A stretch of DNA of 64,000 nucleotides from Sva-07 sp963828415 (GTDB taxonomy: Bacteria > Actinomycetota > Acidimicrobiia > Acidimicrobiales > Ilumatobacteraceae). The notes below the pieces were generated by a model. It made no database searches. It had not been told where the DNA came from and saw only the letters and a list, made by a program, of their open reading frames with translations. The stretch spans positions 558,001 through 622,000 of the forward strand of contig CAWHEI010000012.1 of the NCBI GenBank assembly GCA_963828415.1. Direction: 5' to 3'. Numbering within the stretch: position 1 is the stretch's first letter; every line of letters begins with the position of its first letter. Positions 25,701-33,673 of the stretch are shown one piece after another. A program made the translations under genes and the position numbers.

Positions 25701-25791
25701 CCATGCCAGATCCGAGCTCCGAAGGTGCCGCGGCCTCGGCGCCATCCGACTCCGCCTCGGTGCTCGACTCGATCGTCGCGGTGTCAGACAT
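22702..25791 (-). CDS. DUF4157 (eCIS core domain) protein, large and disordered
   Basis: A 1029-residue protein. About residues 1-780 are low-complexity, rich in Ser, Thr, Ala, Arg and Pro, and probably disordered. The DUF4157 domain follows (RPLADAIAGPRPVMLSTDTA, DTIHLDPQAVSSARLDEVMA) with the zinc-metallopeptidase motif HELTH at 845-849. A further disordered region ends in a short helical segment (WFREQLAANLDHVVKLLEDR). DUF4157 is the domain most strongly tied to eCIS loci and is thought to mark cargo or process it. The gene lies between a tube gene and the adaptor gene, the region where other loci place tape-measure or cargo genes. Start codon overlaps the tube gene by eight bases. Whether it cleaves anything is unknown. 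Confidence 0.85.
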   Translation of the reverse strand: MSDTATIESSTEAESDGAEAAAPSELGSGMAHRARSQSVLGRHWSPSGVVGAVGRASVGFGLAVGRSRSIRPTVRFDDLNSAALRPSFDVWRRQRSRDGEVDDGRAGEMTPVVRGASIEHRPTVRTPDAAVRTPDAAVRRSTERLRRHPQRRPRPTWTDQIIQRSSIGFVASAPKHGVPVSPLPSDFVPSGDAKLDQLRLLMRQREGGVDRVTAAAAADRATSPTGPSAPDAGAYQTVLRRTTAAEPTVSVVADGPGRLARALRPESALAPTVPQARLGESPAPAGSASRSPDGRPVTSVAERSAAPGRRATRSTRSAEPPSRLEQLRAALIQQGLLTDGPDDGGGESPAGNDDVSPRIDDRSDTSRSSSTVADLQRSVATEGPRPTRSAPARTGGSAPPAAPDAGLRPRPSTARADLSSQESGSVASLDTTTFIGSGERESGVGAVALAERTSATALAEQAFPPAPDTARPVTANPGDSPAAPSSLASAAPVTSRPAHQLRAQRLLRSGLAAEPSFSNDADAVTEFADAPSGQRGGVGVVPTNTAIDRVVAATVPRVTTRPAHGISVDQPTLTRVDSSPATVVRRVTLPRALSSTHRPASQLPVSHVRTVSDTVRAPARVSAVSLGEAQSATHSAARSSTQSVMSVGANAMGVTGDASTAPGSAVVAPARTGALLDVVRRFAVADRAVTRTSLPLTATAAPPVVQRSSERTASLQSAPFTDVEGRPAGSLVSDESPVDERRERRLAVDQDSAEVMRPVRPAERVAEQFMTALSETVRRRPAPLPTTYRPLADAIAGPRPVMLSTDTASRKALRSVGKVAATTGDTIHLDPQAVSSARLDEVMAHELTHIAHSSPVPRFFDDLDDSPEERRAEQVAKLMSRSPLAPSATTSAPPALRRRDDATIRRSPASAPQPASSGGTVSAQALASSLTRNRSSGTSNVVQRWESAAPSRSSSSSSSKQAPQIGSHRSASTSGSSTSATTESKSEPAPSAEWFREQLAANLDHVVKLLEDRMIVELERRGGRAWRQS
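23944..23968. repeat. 25-bp palindrome inside the DUF4157 gene
   Basis: ACGAACGGTGTC, a central T, and the exact complement. It shares the core GGTGTCTGACACC with the terminator-like palindrome at 16761-16783, although here it lies within coding sequence for a disordered region. This may be an insertion of a dispersed palindromic unit into a tolerant part of the protein. Confidence 0.6.
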
Positions 25792-26242
25792 CGTGTGCTC
25801 GGAATCCGTGGTGGGTGATCTCGAGTTCTTCGTCCGCAGCGTCGGTCGAACCGGCGGCGAACCGCGGGCCGGTCCATTTGACCGGATAGGCGTCGGTGAA
25901 ATCCCACGACCGCAGACGTGTGCCAGCCCGATCGAGCAGGGTGATCGCTGCGCTCTTGCGCACGAGCTTGTTGCCGTTCGCCGAGAACTGCTCGCCCGAC
26001 GACTCGTTGAGCCATTTGAGCAGGTTGTCCTGCTTGGTGACGCCTCGCTTCAGCACGATGTTCGGCCAGCTCATGCGGCCGGGCATCTTGTGGATGAAGC
26101 TGTTCTGTCCACCTTCGGGGATGTCCTCGGTCTCGATCGACACCTCGAGGCCGCTGACCTCCTCGAATCGTCCGATGTCGACGCCGTCGACCTCGAACAG
26201 GAACGTCGCGCTGTTCGCATCACCCAGTTCGTCTTCAGACAT
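25784..26242 (-). CDS. eCIS inner tube protein 3 (gp19-like)
   Basis: A 152-residue inner-tube-fold protein of the T4 gp19/Hcp type used in eCIS. Typical features are FLFEVDGVDIGRFEEVSGLE, the loop EDIPEGGQNSFIHKMPGRMS, NIVLKRGVTKQDNLLKWLNE and the C-terminal WDFTDAYPVKWTGPRFAAGS. It is separated from the other two tube genes by two small assembly genes, as Pvc5 is from Pvc1, so it may form the specialised first ring next to the adaptor. It overlaps the small upstream gene by eight bases. Confidence 0.9.
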   Translation of the reverse strand: MSEDELGDANSATFLFEVDGVDIGRFEEVSGLEVSIETEDIPEGGQNSFIHKMPGRMSWPNIVLKRGVTKQDNLLKWLNESSGEQFSANGNKLVRKSAAITLLDRAGTRLRSWDFTDAYPVKWTGPRFAAGSTDAADEELEITHHGFRAHDV

Positions 26243-26405
26243 CGGTCAATGCGTCCCACGCTCGTTGGTTCATGTCGGCGACCAGTTCGATCAGTCGCGC
26301 CCGGTCAGGGTGCTCGAGGTCGAGCAGGTCGCCCAGGCTCCAGTGCAGGTGATACGCGAGATACGCGATCTCACTCCACAAGGAGGTCTCGGGATAGAGC
26401 TTCAC
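26235..26405 (-). CDS. Small DUF6760-like (Pvc6-type) protein
   Basis: A 56-residue protein (GTG start, PETSLWSEIAYLAYHLHWSL, then LDLEHPDRARLIELVADMNQ) with the aromatic SEIAYLAYHLHWS core and an LEHP turn typical of the short DUF6760 proteins found between tube genes in eCIS and related tail loci. It is short and all-helical. Position and size match Pvc6/Afp6, but I am inferring equivalence. The GTG lies 17 bases after the upstream stop, and the gene overlaps the downstream tube gene by eight bases. Confidence 0.75.
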   Translation of the reverse strand: MKLYPETSLWSEIAYLAYHLHWSLGDLLDLEHPDRARLIELVADMNQRAWDALTDV

Positions 26406-26421
26406 CAGACGGTCGCCCCGC

Positions 26422-26901
26422 CTACGTCGACGCGCCCGAAGGGACTTCTTCCACCCGTGACCGCCGCGTCTGCCCGTGTGTTGGCTGTTCATCTGCCGGA
26501 TCCGACACCGGGGTGTCGTCAGCGACCTCCACGACGTCCGTGATCTCCTCGACGTCGACCTCGACCGGCAACACGCTTGCCTGGAGCGCCTCGACATCGG
26601 CTTGGTCACCGAAGTTGATGATGCCGTAGAGGTCTTGGAGGAACGCGAGATCCGCGGCAAACAGCCCCTCGACCTCGGCGACGCCGACCTCGGGCAGCGA
26701 GCCGAGCGACGTGATGACCCGAGCGAGCACCAAGATGGTGAGGTACGGATCGTCGGGACCGTCGATGGTGCGGTTGCGCAACGGTTCGATCTCGTCGCGG
26801 GCGGTGGCCAACCGCATCGTGCCATCACGATGCAGCATGCCGTCGCTTCCGACGAACCCTTTCGGGAGAGTGAAGTCGAACTCGGTGCGCAACCCTGCCA
26901 T
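26422..26901 (-). CDS. eCIS tail assembly protein (gp14/T4-like small component)
   Basis: A 159-residue protein starting MAGLRTEFDFTLPKGFVG, followed by LHRDGTMRLATARDEIEPLR, DDPYLTILVLARVITSLGSL and FAADLAFLQDLYGIINFG. This pattern occurs in conserved small proteins of actinobacterial and cyanobacterial eCIS loci located just before the DUF6760 gene; by analogy with phage tails it may be a tube assembly chaperone. The C-terminal 50 residues are acidic then basic (EVDVEEITDVVEV) and look disordered. It starts two bases after the stop of the preceding tube gene. Confidence 0.7.
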   Translation of the reverse strand: MAGLRTEFDFTLPKGFVGSDGMLHRDGTMRLATARDEIEPLRNRTIDGPDDPYLTILVLARVITSLGSLPEVGVAEVEGLFAADLAFLQDLYGIINFGDQADVEALQASVLPVEVDVEEITDVVEVADDTPVSDPADEQPTHGQTRRSRVEEVPSGAST

Positions 26902-26903
26902 CG

Positions 26904-27347
26904 TCAGGCCCAGGTGAGTTCGTCGTGGCGGATCGTGAGTTCTTCGACCATCGCCTCGCCGCTCGCCGCGTTCAGATCCGACACGGTGAGCTTCGAGGGG
27001 AAGCATCGGTCGAGGTTGAATCGGGCGAGTTCCTTGAACTCGCGGCTGAGGATCACGATCGAACCGGTCTTGCGGGTGACCTTGACCGCCGCATCGACCG
27101 TCTCGTCGAACCAGTCGTTGATCGCCCGATCCTTCGTGAAGCCACGCTTGAGCACCACTTCGGAGTACGTCCGGCTCGGGCCGGGCTGCTTGGTGGTGAT
27201 CTTCTTGCCGGTGACGGTGATCTGGGTCTGCTCGATCACGTCGACTTCGGACGAGAGTCCGCTGCACGAGGTGAAGAAGCCGAGCGTCGTTCCGTCGATC
27301 TCGAATGAGAAGTAGCCACCTTGAGCGGCCGAGAAGTCAGTGCTCAT
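26904..27347 (-). CDS. eCIS inner tube protein 2 (gp19-like)
   Basis: A 147-residue inner tube protein: YFSFEIDGTTLGFFTSCSGL, then IEQTQITVTGKKITTKQPGP, SEVVLKRGFTKDRAINDWFD and FPSKLTVSDLNAASGEAMVE. It is adjacent to and a paralogue of the tube gene at 27347, with a one-base overlap. Two adjacent tube genes are common in eCIS, where one builds most of the shaft and the other a terminal ring. Confidence 0.9.
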   Translation of the reverse strand: MSTDFSAAQGGYFSFEIDGTTLGFFTSCSGLSSEVDVIEQTQITVTGKKITTKQPGPSRTYSEVVLKRGFTKDRAINDWFDETVDAAVKVTRKTGSIVILSREFKELARFNLDRCFPSKLTVSDLNAASGEAMVEELTIRHDELTWA

Positions 27348-27802
27348 TACTTGGCCCTTTCGAGGAATTCGATCTGCAGTTCGATCTCTTCGGTCATCAC
27401 GTCATCGCTGCCGGCGTCGAGGTCCGAGACGGTCCACTTCGACGGCCACGCCTTCAAGATGTTCCACCGATCGACTTCGGAACCGTCGAGGTCGTACAGG
27501 ACGATCGAGCCGTCGGTGTACTTGCGCAGGCCCTTGCACATCTGGTCGTGCCAGGTCCAGAACTCCTTGTCGCCGTTGAACTCGCGCTTCAAGTTGATCG
27601 TCTGGTACTTCACCGTGCCGGGGCTGAACCGGGTGACCGACTTGCCGAGTGCCGTGACCCTCGTGCTCTTGATCTCCTCGATGTCCATGCCGAGGCCGGT
27701 GACCTCGGTGAACATGCCGCTGGCAATCGTTCCGAATTCCACCGCGAAGGTGGAGGAGATGATCGCTGTATTGCTGTCATCGCTGGGGACGATGGTCGTC
27801 AT
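27347..27802 (-). CDS. eCIS inner tube protein 1 (gp19-like)
   Basis: A 151-residue tube protein with FAVEFGTIASGMFTEVTGLG, the loop TALGKSVTRFSPGTVKYQTI, NLKREFNGDKEFWTWHDQMC and WPSKWTVSDLDAGSDDVMTE. This version (with TxFxPGxxKY and L-K-R-E) is closest to the main shaft protein of other eCIS loci, directly after the sheath gene. A 37-base gap with a ribosome binding site (GGGAG) separates it from the sheath stop. Confidence 0.9.
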   Translation of the reverse strand: MTTIVPSDDSNTAIISSTFAVEFGTIASGMFTEVTGLGMDIEEIKSTRVTALGKSVTRFSPGTVKYQTINLKREFNGDKEFWTWHDQMCKGLRKYTDGSIVLYDLDGSEVDRWNILKAWPSKWTVSDLDAGSDDVMTEEIELQIEFLERAK

Positions 27803-27839
27803 CGGCTACTCCCTTCCTGTGTGCGTCGTGTCGTCATGG

Positions 27840-29399
27840 TCAGCTCTCGTCCTTGATCTGAGCGACGCGGAAGATGACGAACTCGGCCGGCTTCACCGGG
27901 GCGATGCCGACTTCGACGACGACCTTGCCCTGGTCGATCGAATCCGGCGGGTTCGTCTCGTCGTCGCACTTCACGTAGAAGGCCTGCTCGGCGGTGGCGC
28001 CGAACAGCGCACCGTCGCGCCAGAGGCCACGGAGGAACGAACCGACGGTGCGCTTCAGACCTTCCCACAGCTTCTGGTCGTTCGGCTCGAACACGGCGAA
28101 CGACGTGCCGTTCATGATCGTGGTCTCGATCATGTTGAACAGGCGACGGACGTTGATGTAGGTCCAGTCGGTGTTCGACGACAGCGTGCGTGCACCCCAC
28201 ACCCGGATGCCCTGGGTGCCGAACGGGCGGATGCAGTTGATGCCGATCGGGTTCAGCAAGCCCTGCTCGGCCTTGGTGATGTTGGTCTCGACGTTCAGCG
28301 CACCGCGAACGATCTCGTTGGCGGGTGCCTTCCAGACACCGCGGGTGTCGTCCGTGCGTGCCCAGATGCCGGCGAGGTGGCCTGACGGCGGGACCATGAT
28401 CTCGGTGTCGCCATTGGTGGCAGCCGGGTTCGACACTTCGATCCACGGGTAGTACAGCGCGGCGAATGCCGAGTCGTACATGGCCGTGTCGCTACGCCAT
28501 TCCTTGATCTGCTGGGGGCTCATGCCGGGAGGGGCATCGAGGACCGCCATGCGGTTGGCCTGACCTTCGCAGTGGTTGATCAGCGCGAGCTGCACGGTCT
28601 TCCACATGCCGAGGTCGATCGAACCGTCGTCCTTGGTGGCCGCCGTCACGAGGTCGGGGACCATCACCATGGTGACGTCGTCGGCGATCGTGAGACCGCT
28701 GATTCCGGTGCGGGCCGACTCGGATCCGGCGAACGCCCGGCCCGGAACAGCGACCGGGGTCGGCTCGGCAGGCTCGATGGCGAAGCTGCCCGTCGGGATG
28801 GTCTGCAGGTCGGCAGCGAGCTGATCGACGTCGATCTTGGTCTCGACCTTCACCTTGGTGGAGGTACCGTTGATCGCCTTGTCGATGCCGCCCAGGGTGA
28901 CGCCGGAGAAGACTTCGGGCTCGTCGTGGCCATCGCTGATCGTGACCTCGAAGGTCGGAGCGGCATCGTCGTCGGCACCATCGGCTGCCGGCTCCGGCGT
29001 GACGGTGACGGTGACGTCGGCGTTGGGCTCGACGGTCGTGAACTCGACAGCGGGGCCGAGCGCACGGTCACCCGAGGTGAGCGCGAGCTGACCCGGCTCG
29101 CTCGAGGGCTCGGTGTGCGGGATGCGAACGATGTAGGCCATCGCTCCACCGTTGTTGAAATAGCCATAGACCGAGTGCGGGAGCATGGCGCCCGGGACGA
29201 ACCCGCCGTACAGGCCCTCGAACTGTGTCCAGTTGGTGACGAGACGAGGCTTGAGCCCATCGGGATCCGACGGGTCGTCCTTCGGCGCCTTGGCGGTGAA
29301 ACCGACGAAAGCGGCGACGGCGGTGGCGCCGGCGGAGAGCGTGGCACTCGACGAGGCCACCTCCTCGACGTACACCCCAGGTGTCAAGTATGACGGCAC
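27840..29399 (-). CDS. eCIS contractile sheath protein
   Basis: A 519-residue sheath protein, start GTG at 29399 (PSYLTPGVYVEEVASSS), with GGGAGG eight bases upstream. N-terminal hallmarks are AFVGFTAKAP, VTNWTQFEGLYGGFVPG and GYFNNGGAMAYIVRIP; the C-terminal sheath domain shows GVWKAPANEIVRGALNVE, INCIRPFGTQGIRVWGARTL and RRLFNMIETTIMNGTSFAVF, ending PAEFVIFRVAQIKDES. Residues of roughly 120-260 form a variable surface domain with an acidic loop (EPAADGADDDAAP), which makes it longer than compact sheaths. It contracts around the tube to drive firing. Only one sheath gene is present, whereas Pvc has three. Confidence 0.93.
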   Translation of the reverse strand: MPSYLTPGVYVEEVASSSATLSAGATAVAAFVGFTAKAPKDDPSDPDGLKPRLVTNWTQFEGLYGGFVPGAMLPHSVYGYFNNGGAMAYIVRIPHTEPSSEPGQLALTSGDRALGPAVEFTTVEPNADVTVTVTPEPAADGADDDAAPTFEVTISDGHDEPEVFSGVTLGGIDKAINGTSTKVKVETKIDVDQLAADLQTIPTGSFAIEPAEPTPVAVPGRAFAGSESARTGISGLTIADDVTMVMVPDLVTAATKDDGSIDLGMWKTVQLALINHCEGQANRMAVLDAPPGMSPQQIKEWRSDTAMYDSAFAALYYPWIEVSNPAATNGDTEIMVPPSGHLAGIWARTDDTRGVWKAPANEIVRGALNVETNITKAEQGLLNPIGINCIRPFGTQGIRVWGARTLSSNTDWTYINVRRLFNMIETTIMNGTSFAVFEPNDQKLWEGLKRTVGSFLRGLWRDGALFGATAEQAFYVKCDDETNPPDSIDQGKVVVEVGIAPVKPAEFVIFRVAQIKDES

Positions 29400-29600
29400 T
29401 ACGAACCTCCCGATCCGAACGTTGTGGCATTCACGGCGCCCCGCACGGTCGGAACGTCGCACGGACAGCGACCCAAGCCCTCGGCAGGAAGTCCCCGCCT
29501 CGATCCCCGCATGTCACTCCGTGCGACGAAGGTAGCACGCTGAGCGAAGTGCGCGCGTACCTGCCTTCGACATCACGGGATCTGCGCCGAAACGACGCGG

Positions 29601-29990
29601 TCAGGGCAACGCGATGGTGACCGCAGAGGGCACCGTGACGCTGATCACGCCGCCGTAGGTACACATGCACGTCGACGAAGCGGTCAATGCCGGAGCAGGT
29701 CCGACGAGGACCGTCGGAGCGCCCGGCATCCACGGCGCGGCGGTCATCGGAGTACAGGGTCCCGGCGTCAGCACACCGAGCGCGGCGGCCGTCAGCGCCG
29801 CCGTGACCGGGTTGGCCAGCGACATGCAGTTGCCGAACATCGGGATGTTGACGAACGGCTTGTTGTCGAGGATGTTCGCCTGCGGCTTGTTCACGCCCGT
29901 GACCTTGTTGGTCGGAAGGACGGTGAGGGTGCCCGGTGCCATCCCGAACGAGCACATGAGCATGTCGCCCATCACGACTGGCGGTGGCAT
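29601..29990 (-). CDS. PAAR-like tip protein (DUF4280/DUF4150 type)
   Basis: A 129-residue PAAR-like protein with MPPPVVMGDMLMCSFGMAPG, PFVNIPMFGNCMSLANPVTA and CTPMTAAPWMPG. The repeated Cys/His-poor GxxxxCxFG and N-C-M-S-x-x-N-P pattern is that of the DUF4280 family which sharpens the VgrG spike (Pvc10 role). It is the first gene of the - strand eCIS operon. A TACGGT box six bases before the ATG suggests a leaderless transcript. A 200-base gap separates it from the sheath gene and may hold a second promoter. Confidence 0.88.
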   Translation of the reverse strand: MPPPVVMGDMLMCSFGMAPGTLTVLPTNKVTGVNKPQANILDNKPFVNIPMFGNCMSLANPVTAALTAAALGVLTPGPCTPMTAAPWMPGAPTVLVGPAPALTASSTCMCTYGGVISVTVPSAVTIALP

Positions 29991-29996
29991 GGAACG

Positions 29997-30002
29997 ACCG
30001 TA
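29997..30002 (-). promoter_or_regulatory. Probable -10 box (TACGGT), PAAR/eCIS structural operon
   Basis: TANNNT box ending six bases before the ATG at 29990. There is no ribosome binding site. It lies in the 46-base divergent gap shared with the AAA+ ATPase gene, so the structural operon and its ATPase are switched from neighbouring promoters. Confidence 0.45.
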
Positions 30003-30036
30003 GTCCACCCACGTGCGACGTGCTTGACTGGCCGGC

Positions 30037-31887
30037 GTGGCAGGCGATGCGCTGGGCGCAGAACAGGGTCCGGAATGGTTCCGATTCGGTCGATCGCTGC
30101 TCGTCGTTGCGGCCTCGACAGCGCTGCCCGAGTCGGCCGAGGGCGAGGCCTCCGCGTCGGCAACCGACGACGTCGAACGTACCCGCCGAGAGTTCAACGA
30201 ATCACTCATCGGTGACGACGCCTTCGCCGTGCTCGTCGCCAACGCGCAGCTGAGCGACCTCGAGGCCGAAGTCCTCGCGCTGCTGGCAACCGCTGAGGTC
30301 GATGCGAGCTGCCGCCAGCTCGTCGCTGCGATCCAGGGGGATGCGCGGGCCGGGCAGCTGACGCTCGGCAGCCTCGCCGTCGTCATGCCGAACGGACATC
30401 CCGGGGCACTCACCGTCGCGAGCACGGCACGCCTGCGCCGCACGGGGTTCGTGGAGGTGGGTCGCGACGGACCGTGGGCCGACCGCGTCGTCGCGCTCGA
30501 CGAAACCATCGTGTGGACGCTGCTCGGCGACGAGTCGCCCGAACCGCATCTGCCCGTCGGCATCGAGTTGGTCGACCTCGACCACGGCGACGGCGACGAT
30601 GTCGCCACCCTCGTGGTGGTCGCCGGCGCCGACCGCATGCGACGACGCCAAGCAGCTGTCGCCCACGCGGTCGGGCGCCGATTCATGTGCTGCGACGTTC
30701 CGACGGCTGATGCGGAATGGTCGGCGCTCGTCCGAGAAGCGACCATCACCGGCAGAGGGATCGTACTCGAGGTGGGCGACACGCTCGACGTGACCACTCG
30801 GCGCTGGCTCGATCGGTCATCGCATCTGGTCTGGGCGCTCTCCGGGCGTGTGGCGCCGCCGATCGACCAGCTCCCTGCTCGACCGTGGCTGGAGGTACAC
30901 GCCTCCTCGGACGACCCGAGTGATGAGGAGTGGTCCGCCACATTCGGCCCCGGCGTCGATCGGACCCACCGGCTGACCTACGACCAGATGCATCGCGTCC
31001 AGCGGTCTCGTGAGGCGGTCGGCGGCGACATCGATGCCGCGGTGCGCCGGCTGGCGAGTGGACCACTCGAACAGCTCACCCGCCGGATCTCGCCGACCCG
31101 CGGTTGGGACGACATCGTGCTGAGCCCCGAACGCAAGCGGCTGCTGCACACCGTTGTCGAGCGGTACCAGCATGCGAACCGGGTGTACGACACCTGGGGT
31201 TTCTCACCGAATCCGTCTCGTGGTCTGGTGGCGTTGTTCTCCGGCCCGTCGGGCACCGGCAAGACGTTGGCGTCGGAGATCATCGCGGGCGAACTGGGCC
31301 TCGACGTGTTCAAGCTCGACCTGTCGTCGGTGGTCAGCAAGTACATCGGCGAGACCGAGAAGAATCTCGAACAGATCTTCGATGCCGCCAGCGCCGGCAA
31401 CATGGTGTTGTTCTTCGACGAGGCCGACTCGCTGTTCGGCAAGCGCTCCGAGGTCAAAGACGCTCGCGACCGTTACGCCAACATCGAGGTGTCGTATCTC
31501 CTCCAGCGGCTCGAGGCCTACGACGGGCTCGTGATCCTGGCGACCAACTTCGAGAAGAACGTCGACGAGGCGTTCCTGCGTCGCATTCACGTCCGCGTGG
31601 AATTCTCGATGCCCGGCGTCGAGGAGCGTCGGACGATCTGGTTGGCGAATCTGCCGGACCGCGCGCCGATCGACGAACTCGACATCGACTGGCTGGCCGA
31701 ACGGTTCGAGCTGTCCGGCGCCTCGATCCGCAACGCAGCAATCCATGCGGCGTTCGCCGCTGCGGCGAACGGCACCCACATCACCATGGAGAGCGCCGTG
31801 CAGGGTGTCGCCCACGAGCTGCGCAAGATGGGTCGACTCCTCAAGGACAAGGACTTCGGCGACTACCACGCCCTCGTCTCCGAGTGA
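30037..31887 (+). CDS. eCIS AAA+ ATPase (Pvc15 type)
   Basis: A 616-residue AAA+ ATPase of the eCIS-associated class. The N-terminal 340 residues hold the region that in the family contains winged-helix and degenerate ATPase parts. The active module has Walker A GPSGTGKT (403-410), Walker B LFFDEADSLFGKR (near 458), sensor 1 LATNF, an Arg-finger region FLRRIHVRVEF, and sensor 2 SGASIRNAAIHAAFAAA. In eCIS this protein is thought to aid cargo loading or particle assembly in the cytoplasm. It starts with GTG; it diverges from the PAAR operon and ends just before the second 58-bp palindrome, which marks the end of the locus. Confidence 0.92.
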   Translation: MAGDALGAEQGPEWFRFGRSLLVVAASTALPESAEGEASASATDDVERTRREFNESLIGDDAFAVLVANAQLSDLEAEVLALLATAEVDASCRQLVAAIQGDARAGQLTLGSLAVVMPNGHPGALTVASTARLRRTGFVEVGRDGPWADRVVALDETIVWTLLGDESPEPHLPVGIELVDLDHGDGDDVATLVVVAGADRMRRRQAAVAHAVGRRFMCCDVPTADAEWSALVREATITGRGIVLEVGDTLDVTTRRWLDRSSHLVWALSGRVAPPIDQLPARPWLEVHASSDDPSDEEWSATFGPGVDRTHRLTYDQMHRVQRSREAVGGDIDAAVRRLASGPLEQLTRRISPTRGWDDIVLSPERKRLLHTVVERYQHANRVYDTWGFSPNPSRGLVALFSGPSGTGKTLASEIIAGELGLDVFKLDLSSVVSKYIGETEKNLEQIFDAASAGNMVLFFDEADSLFGKRSEVKDARDRYANIEVSYLLQRLEAYDGLVILATNFEKNVDEAFLRRIHVRVEFSMPGVEERRTIWLANLPDRAPIDELDIDWLAERFELSGASIRNAAIHAAFAAAANGTHITMESAVQGVAHELRKMGRLLKDKDFGDYHALVSE

Positions 31888-31900
31888 CCCCGACCCTCCC

Positions 31901-31958
31901 CCACGTTTGCGTTGCACTTCGCGTGGGGCGGGTCACCCGAACTGCAACGCAAACGTGG
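31901..31958. terminator. 58-bp palindrome, family B, copy 2
   Basis: Same length and near-identical outer arms (CCACGTTTGCGTTGCACTTC) as the unit at 3508-3565, with mismatches only toward the loop. It lies between the convergent stops of the ATPase and the aldehyde dehydrogenase. Likely a bidirectional terminator and a member of a dispersed family. Confidence 0.8.
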
Positions 31959-31973
31959 TTGGGCGGGGTGGGA

Positions 31974-33401
31974 TCACCAGTTGGCGGCGATGTACTGCGT
32001 CTCGCAGAACTCGTAGATGCCCTCGCTCGCGCCTTCGCGACCGAGGCCCGACTGCTTCATGCCACCGAACGGGGCGGCCGGATCGGAGACGGCGCCGCGG
32101 TTGAGGCCGATCATGCCCGCCTGGATGCGCTCGCTGACGGCCAACCCGCGACCCAGGTCCTGGGTGAAGACGTAGGCGGTCAAGCCCATCTCGGTGTCGT
32201 TGGCGACGTCGATCATCTCGTCGGTGTCGTCGAAGGAGATGATCGGCGCAACCGGCCCGAAGATCTCGTGGCGGGTGATCTCGTCGCCGGCTCGGACGTT
32301 GCCGAGCACGGTGGGCGGATAGAAGTGGCCCGGCCCGTCGACGGGCCCACCGCCGGTCTCGATTCGTGCGCCGTGGTCGGCCGCCGCGGTGACCAACTCG
32401 TTGATCGACGCAACGGCCTTCGCATTGATCATCGGACCGCACGTGACGCCGTCGTCGAATCCGCTGCCGATGCGCACGTCGGCCATGGCGGCGGCGAACA
32501 TCCGCGTGAACTCGTCGGCCACCTTCTCGTGCACGAGGAACCGATTCGCGGCAGTGCACGTCTCAGCCGAGTGCCGCATCTTGGCCACCATCGCCCCTTG
32601 GACCGCCGCCTCGAGATCGGCATCGTCGAACACGATGAACGGCGCATTGCCGCCGAGTTCCATCACGGTCTTGAGCACCCGGTCGGCCGCCCGCTTCAAC
32701 AGCACGATGCCGACTTCGGTCGACCCGGTGAACGACACCATGCGCGTGGCCTGGTGATCGACGGCGGCGTCGAACCATGCGCCCGACGACAGCGTCGGCA
32801 CGATGTTGACGACACCAGCGGGAAGGCCCGCCTCGTGCAGGAGCTCGCCGATCCGCAGCGCCGTCAACGGTGTCTCGCGTGGCGGCTTGATCACCGCGGC
32901 GTTGCCGGCGGCGAGGGCCGGGGCAAGCTTGCGCGTGATCATCGCCGCGGGGAAGTTCCACGGCGTGACGATCACGACGACGCCGACGGGCGGGTGGTGC
33001 ACGACGATCCGGTTGGTGCCCGCCGGAGCGACGCCGAGCGATCCGTGGATGCGAACGGCCTCCTCGGAGTTCCAGCGGAAGAACTCGGCGGCGTACGCAA
33101 CCTCGCCACGGGCGTCGGCGAGCGGCTTGCCGTGTTCGAGCGTGATCAGCCTGGCGAGCTCGTCGGTGTGCTCGACCATCAACTCCCAGGTGCGCCTGAG
33201 GATCTCACCGCGCTCTCGCGGTGCGGTAGCGGCCCACGCCGTCTGCGCCTGGGCGGCAGCCTCACACGCCGCGGTGGCGTCCGTCGTCGTGCCTGCCGCG
33301 ACGGACGCGATCACCTCCTCGTTCGCCGGATTCTCGACGTCGAACCGCTCCGCGCCCGAACCGTCGCACCACTCGCCACCGATCAACAACTGCGTCTGCA
33401 T
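31974..33401 (-). CDS. NAD(P)-dependent succinate-semialdehyde/aldehyde dehydrogenase
   Basis: A 475-residue aldehyde dehydrogenase superfamily enzyme, closest in motif style to succinate-semialdehyde dehydrogenases (GabD). NAD(P) binding is marked by VIVTPWNFPAAMITRKLAPA and VSFTGSTEVG. The catalytic Glu is in ELGGNAPFIVFDDAD. The catalytic Cys is probably in SAETCTAANRFLVHE. The C-terminal EIFGPVAPIISF block is also standard. The start MQTQLLIGGEWCDG is chosen because it begins directly with the family's first strand; a start five codons upstream (MHDVSMQ) is possible. It is a single gene convergent with the eCIS ATPase gene and unrelated to it in function. Confidence 0.88.
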   Translation of the reverse strand: MQTQLLIGGEWCDGSGAERFDVENPANEEVIASVAAGTTTDATAACEAAAQAQTAWAATAPRERGEILRRTWELMVEHTDELARLITLEHGKPLADARGEVAYAAEFFRWNSEEAVRIHGSLGVAPAGTNRIVVHHPPVGVVVIVTPWNFPAAMITRKLAPALAAGNAAVIKPPRETPLTALRIGELLHEAGLPAGVVNIVPTLSSGAWFDAAVDHQATRMVSFTGSTEVGIVLLKRAADRVLKTVMELGGNAPFIVFDDADLEAAVQGAMVAKMRHSAETCTAANRFLVHEKVADEFTRMFAAAMADVRIGSGFDDGVTCGPMINAKAVASINELVTAAADHGARIETGGGPVDGPGHFYPPTVLGNVRAGDEITRHEIFGPVAPIISFDDTDEMIDVANDTEMGLTAYVFTQDLGRGLAVSERIQAGMIGLNRGAVSDPAAPFGGMKQSGLGREGASEGIYEFCETQYIAANW

Positions 33402-33475
33402 GCTCACATCATGCACCGTTGCGGCACCGGTCGATCAACAGCGCCACATCTGACCCGGCACCGTGTGACGCCGAC

Positions 33476-33673
33476 TCAGGCGACGTCGTAGCCGGCGTCG
33501 TCGATCGCCGACCGGATGGCGGCATCGTCGCCGCCGACCACCGTGACCGACTTGGCGTCGATGTCGACGTCGACCGACTCGACCTCGGCGACGGTCGACA
33601 CCTCGCCTTCGATGGCGCTCTTGCAGTGACCGCAGCTGATGCCGGGGACCGAATAGGTGCGGGTGACGCTCAT
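33476..33673 (-). CDS. copZ: Copper chaperone, heavy-metal-associated domain
   Basis: A 65-residue single HMA domain with the metal motif GISCGHCKS (CxxC) near residues 12-18 and ferredoxin-like fold spacing (VSTVAEVESVDVDIDAKSV, AAIRSAIDDAGYDV). It should carry Cu(I) to the ATPase encoded just upstream. The ATG overlaps the ATPase stop (ATGA). The His between the cysteines (CGHC) replaces the more usual CxAC or CxNC, and could influence copper affinity. Confidence 0.88.
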   Translation of the reverse strand: MSVTRTYSVPGISCGHCKSAIEGEVSTVAEVESVDVDIDAKSVTVVGGDDAAIRSAIDDAGYDVA

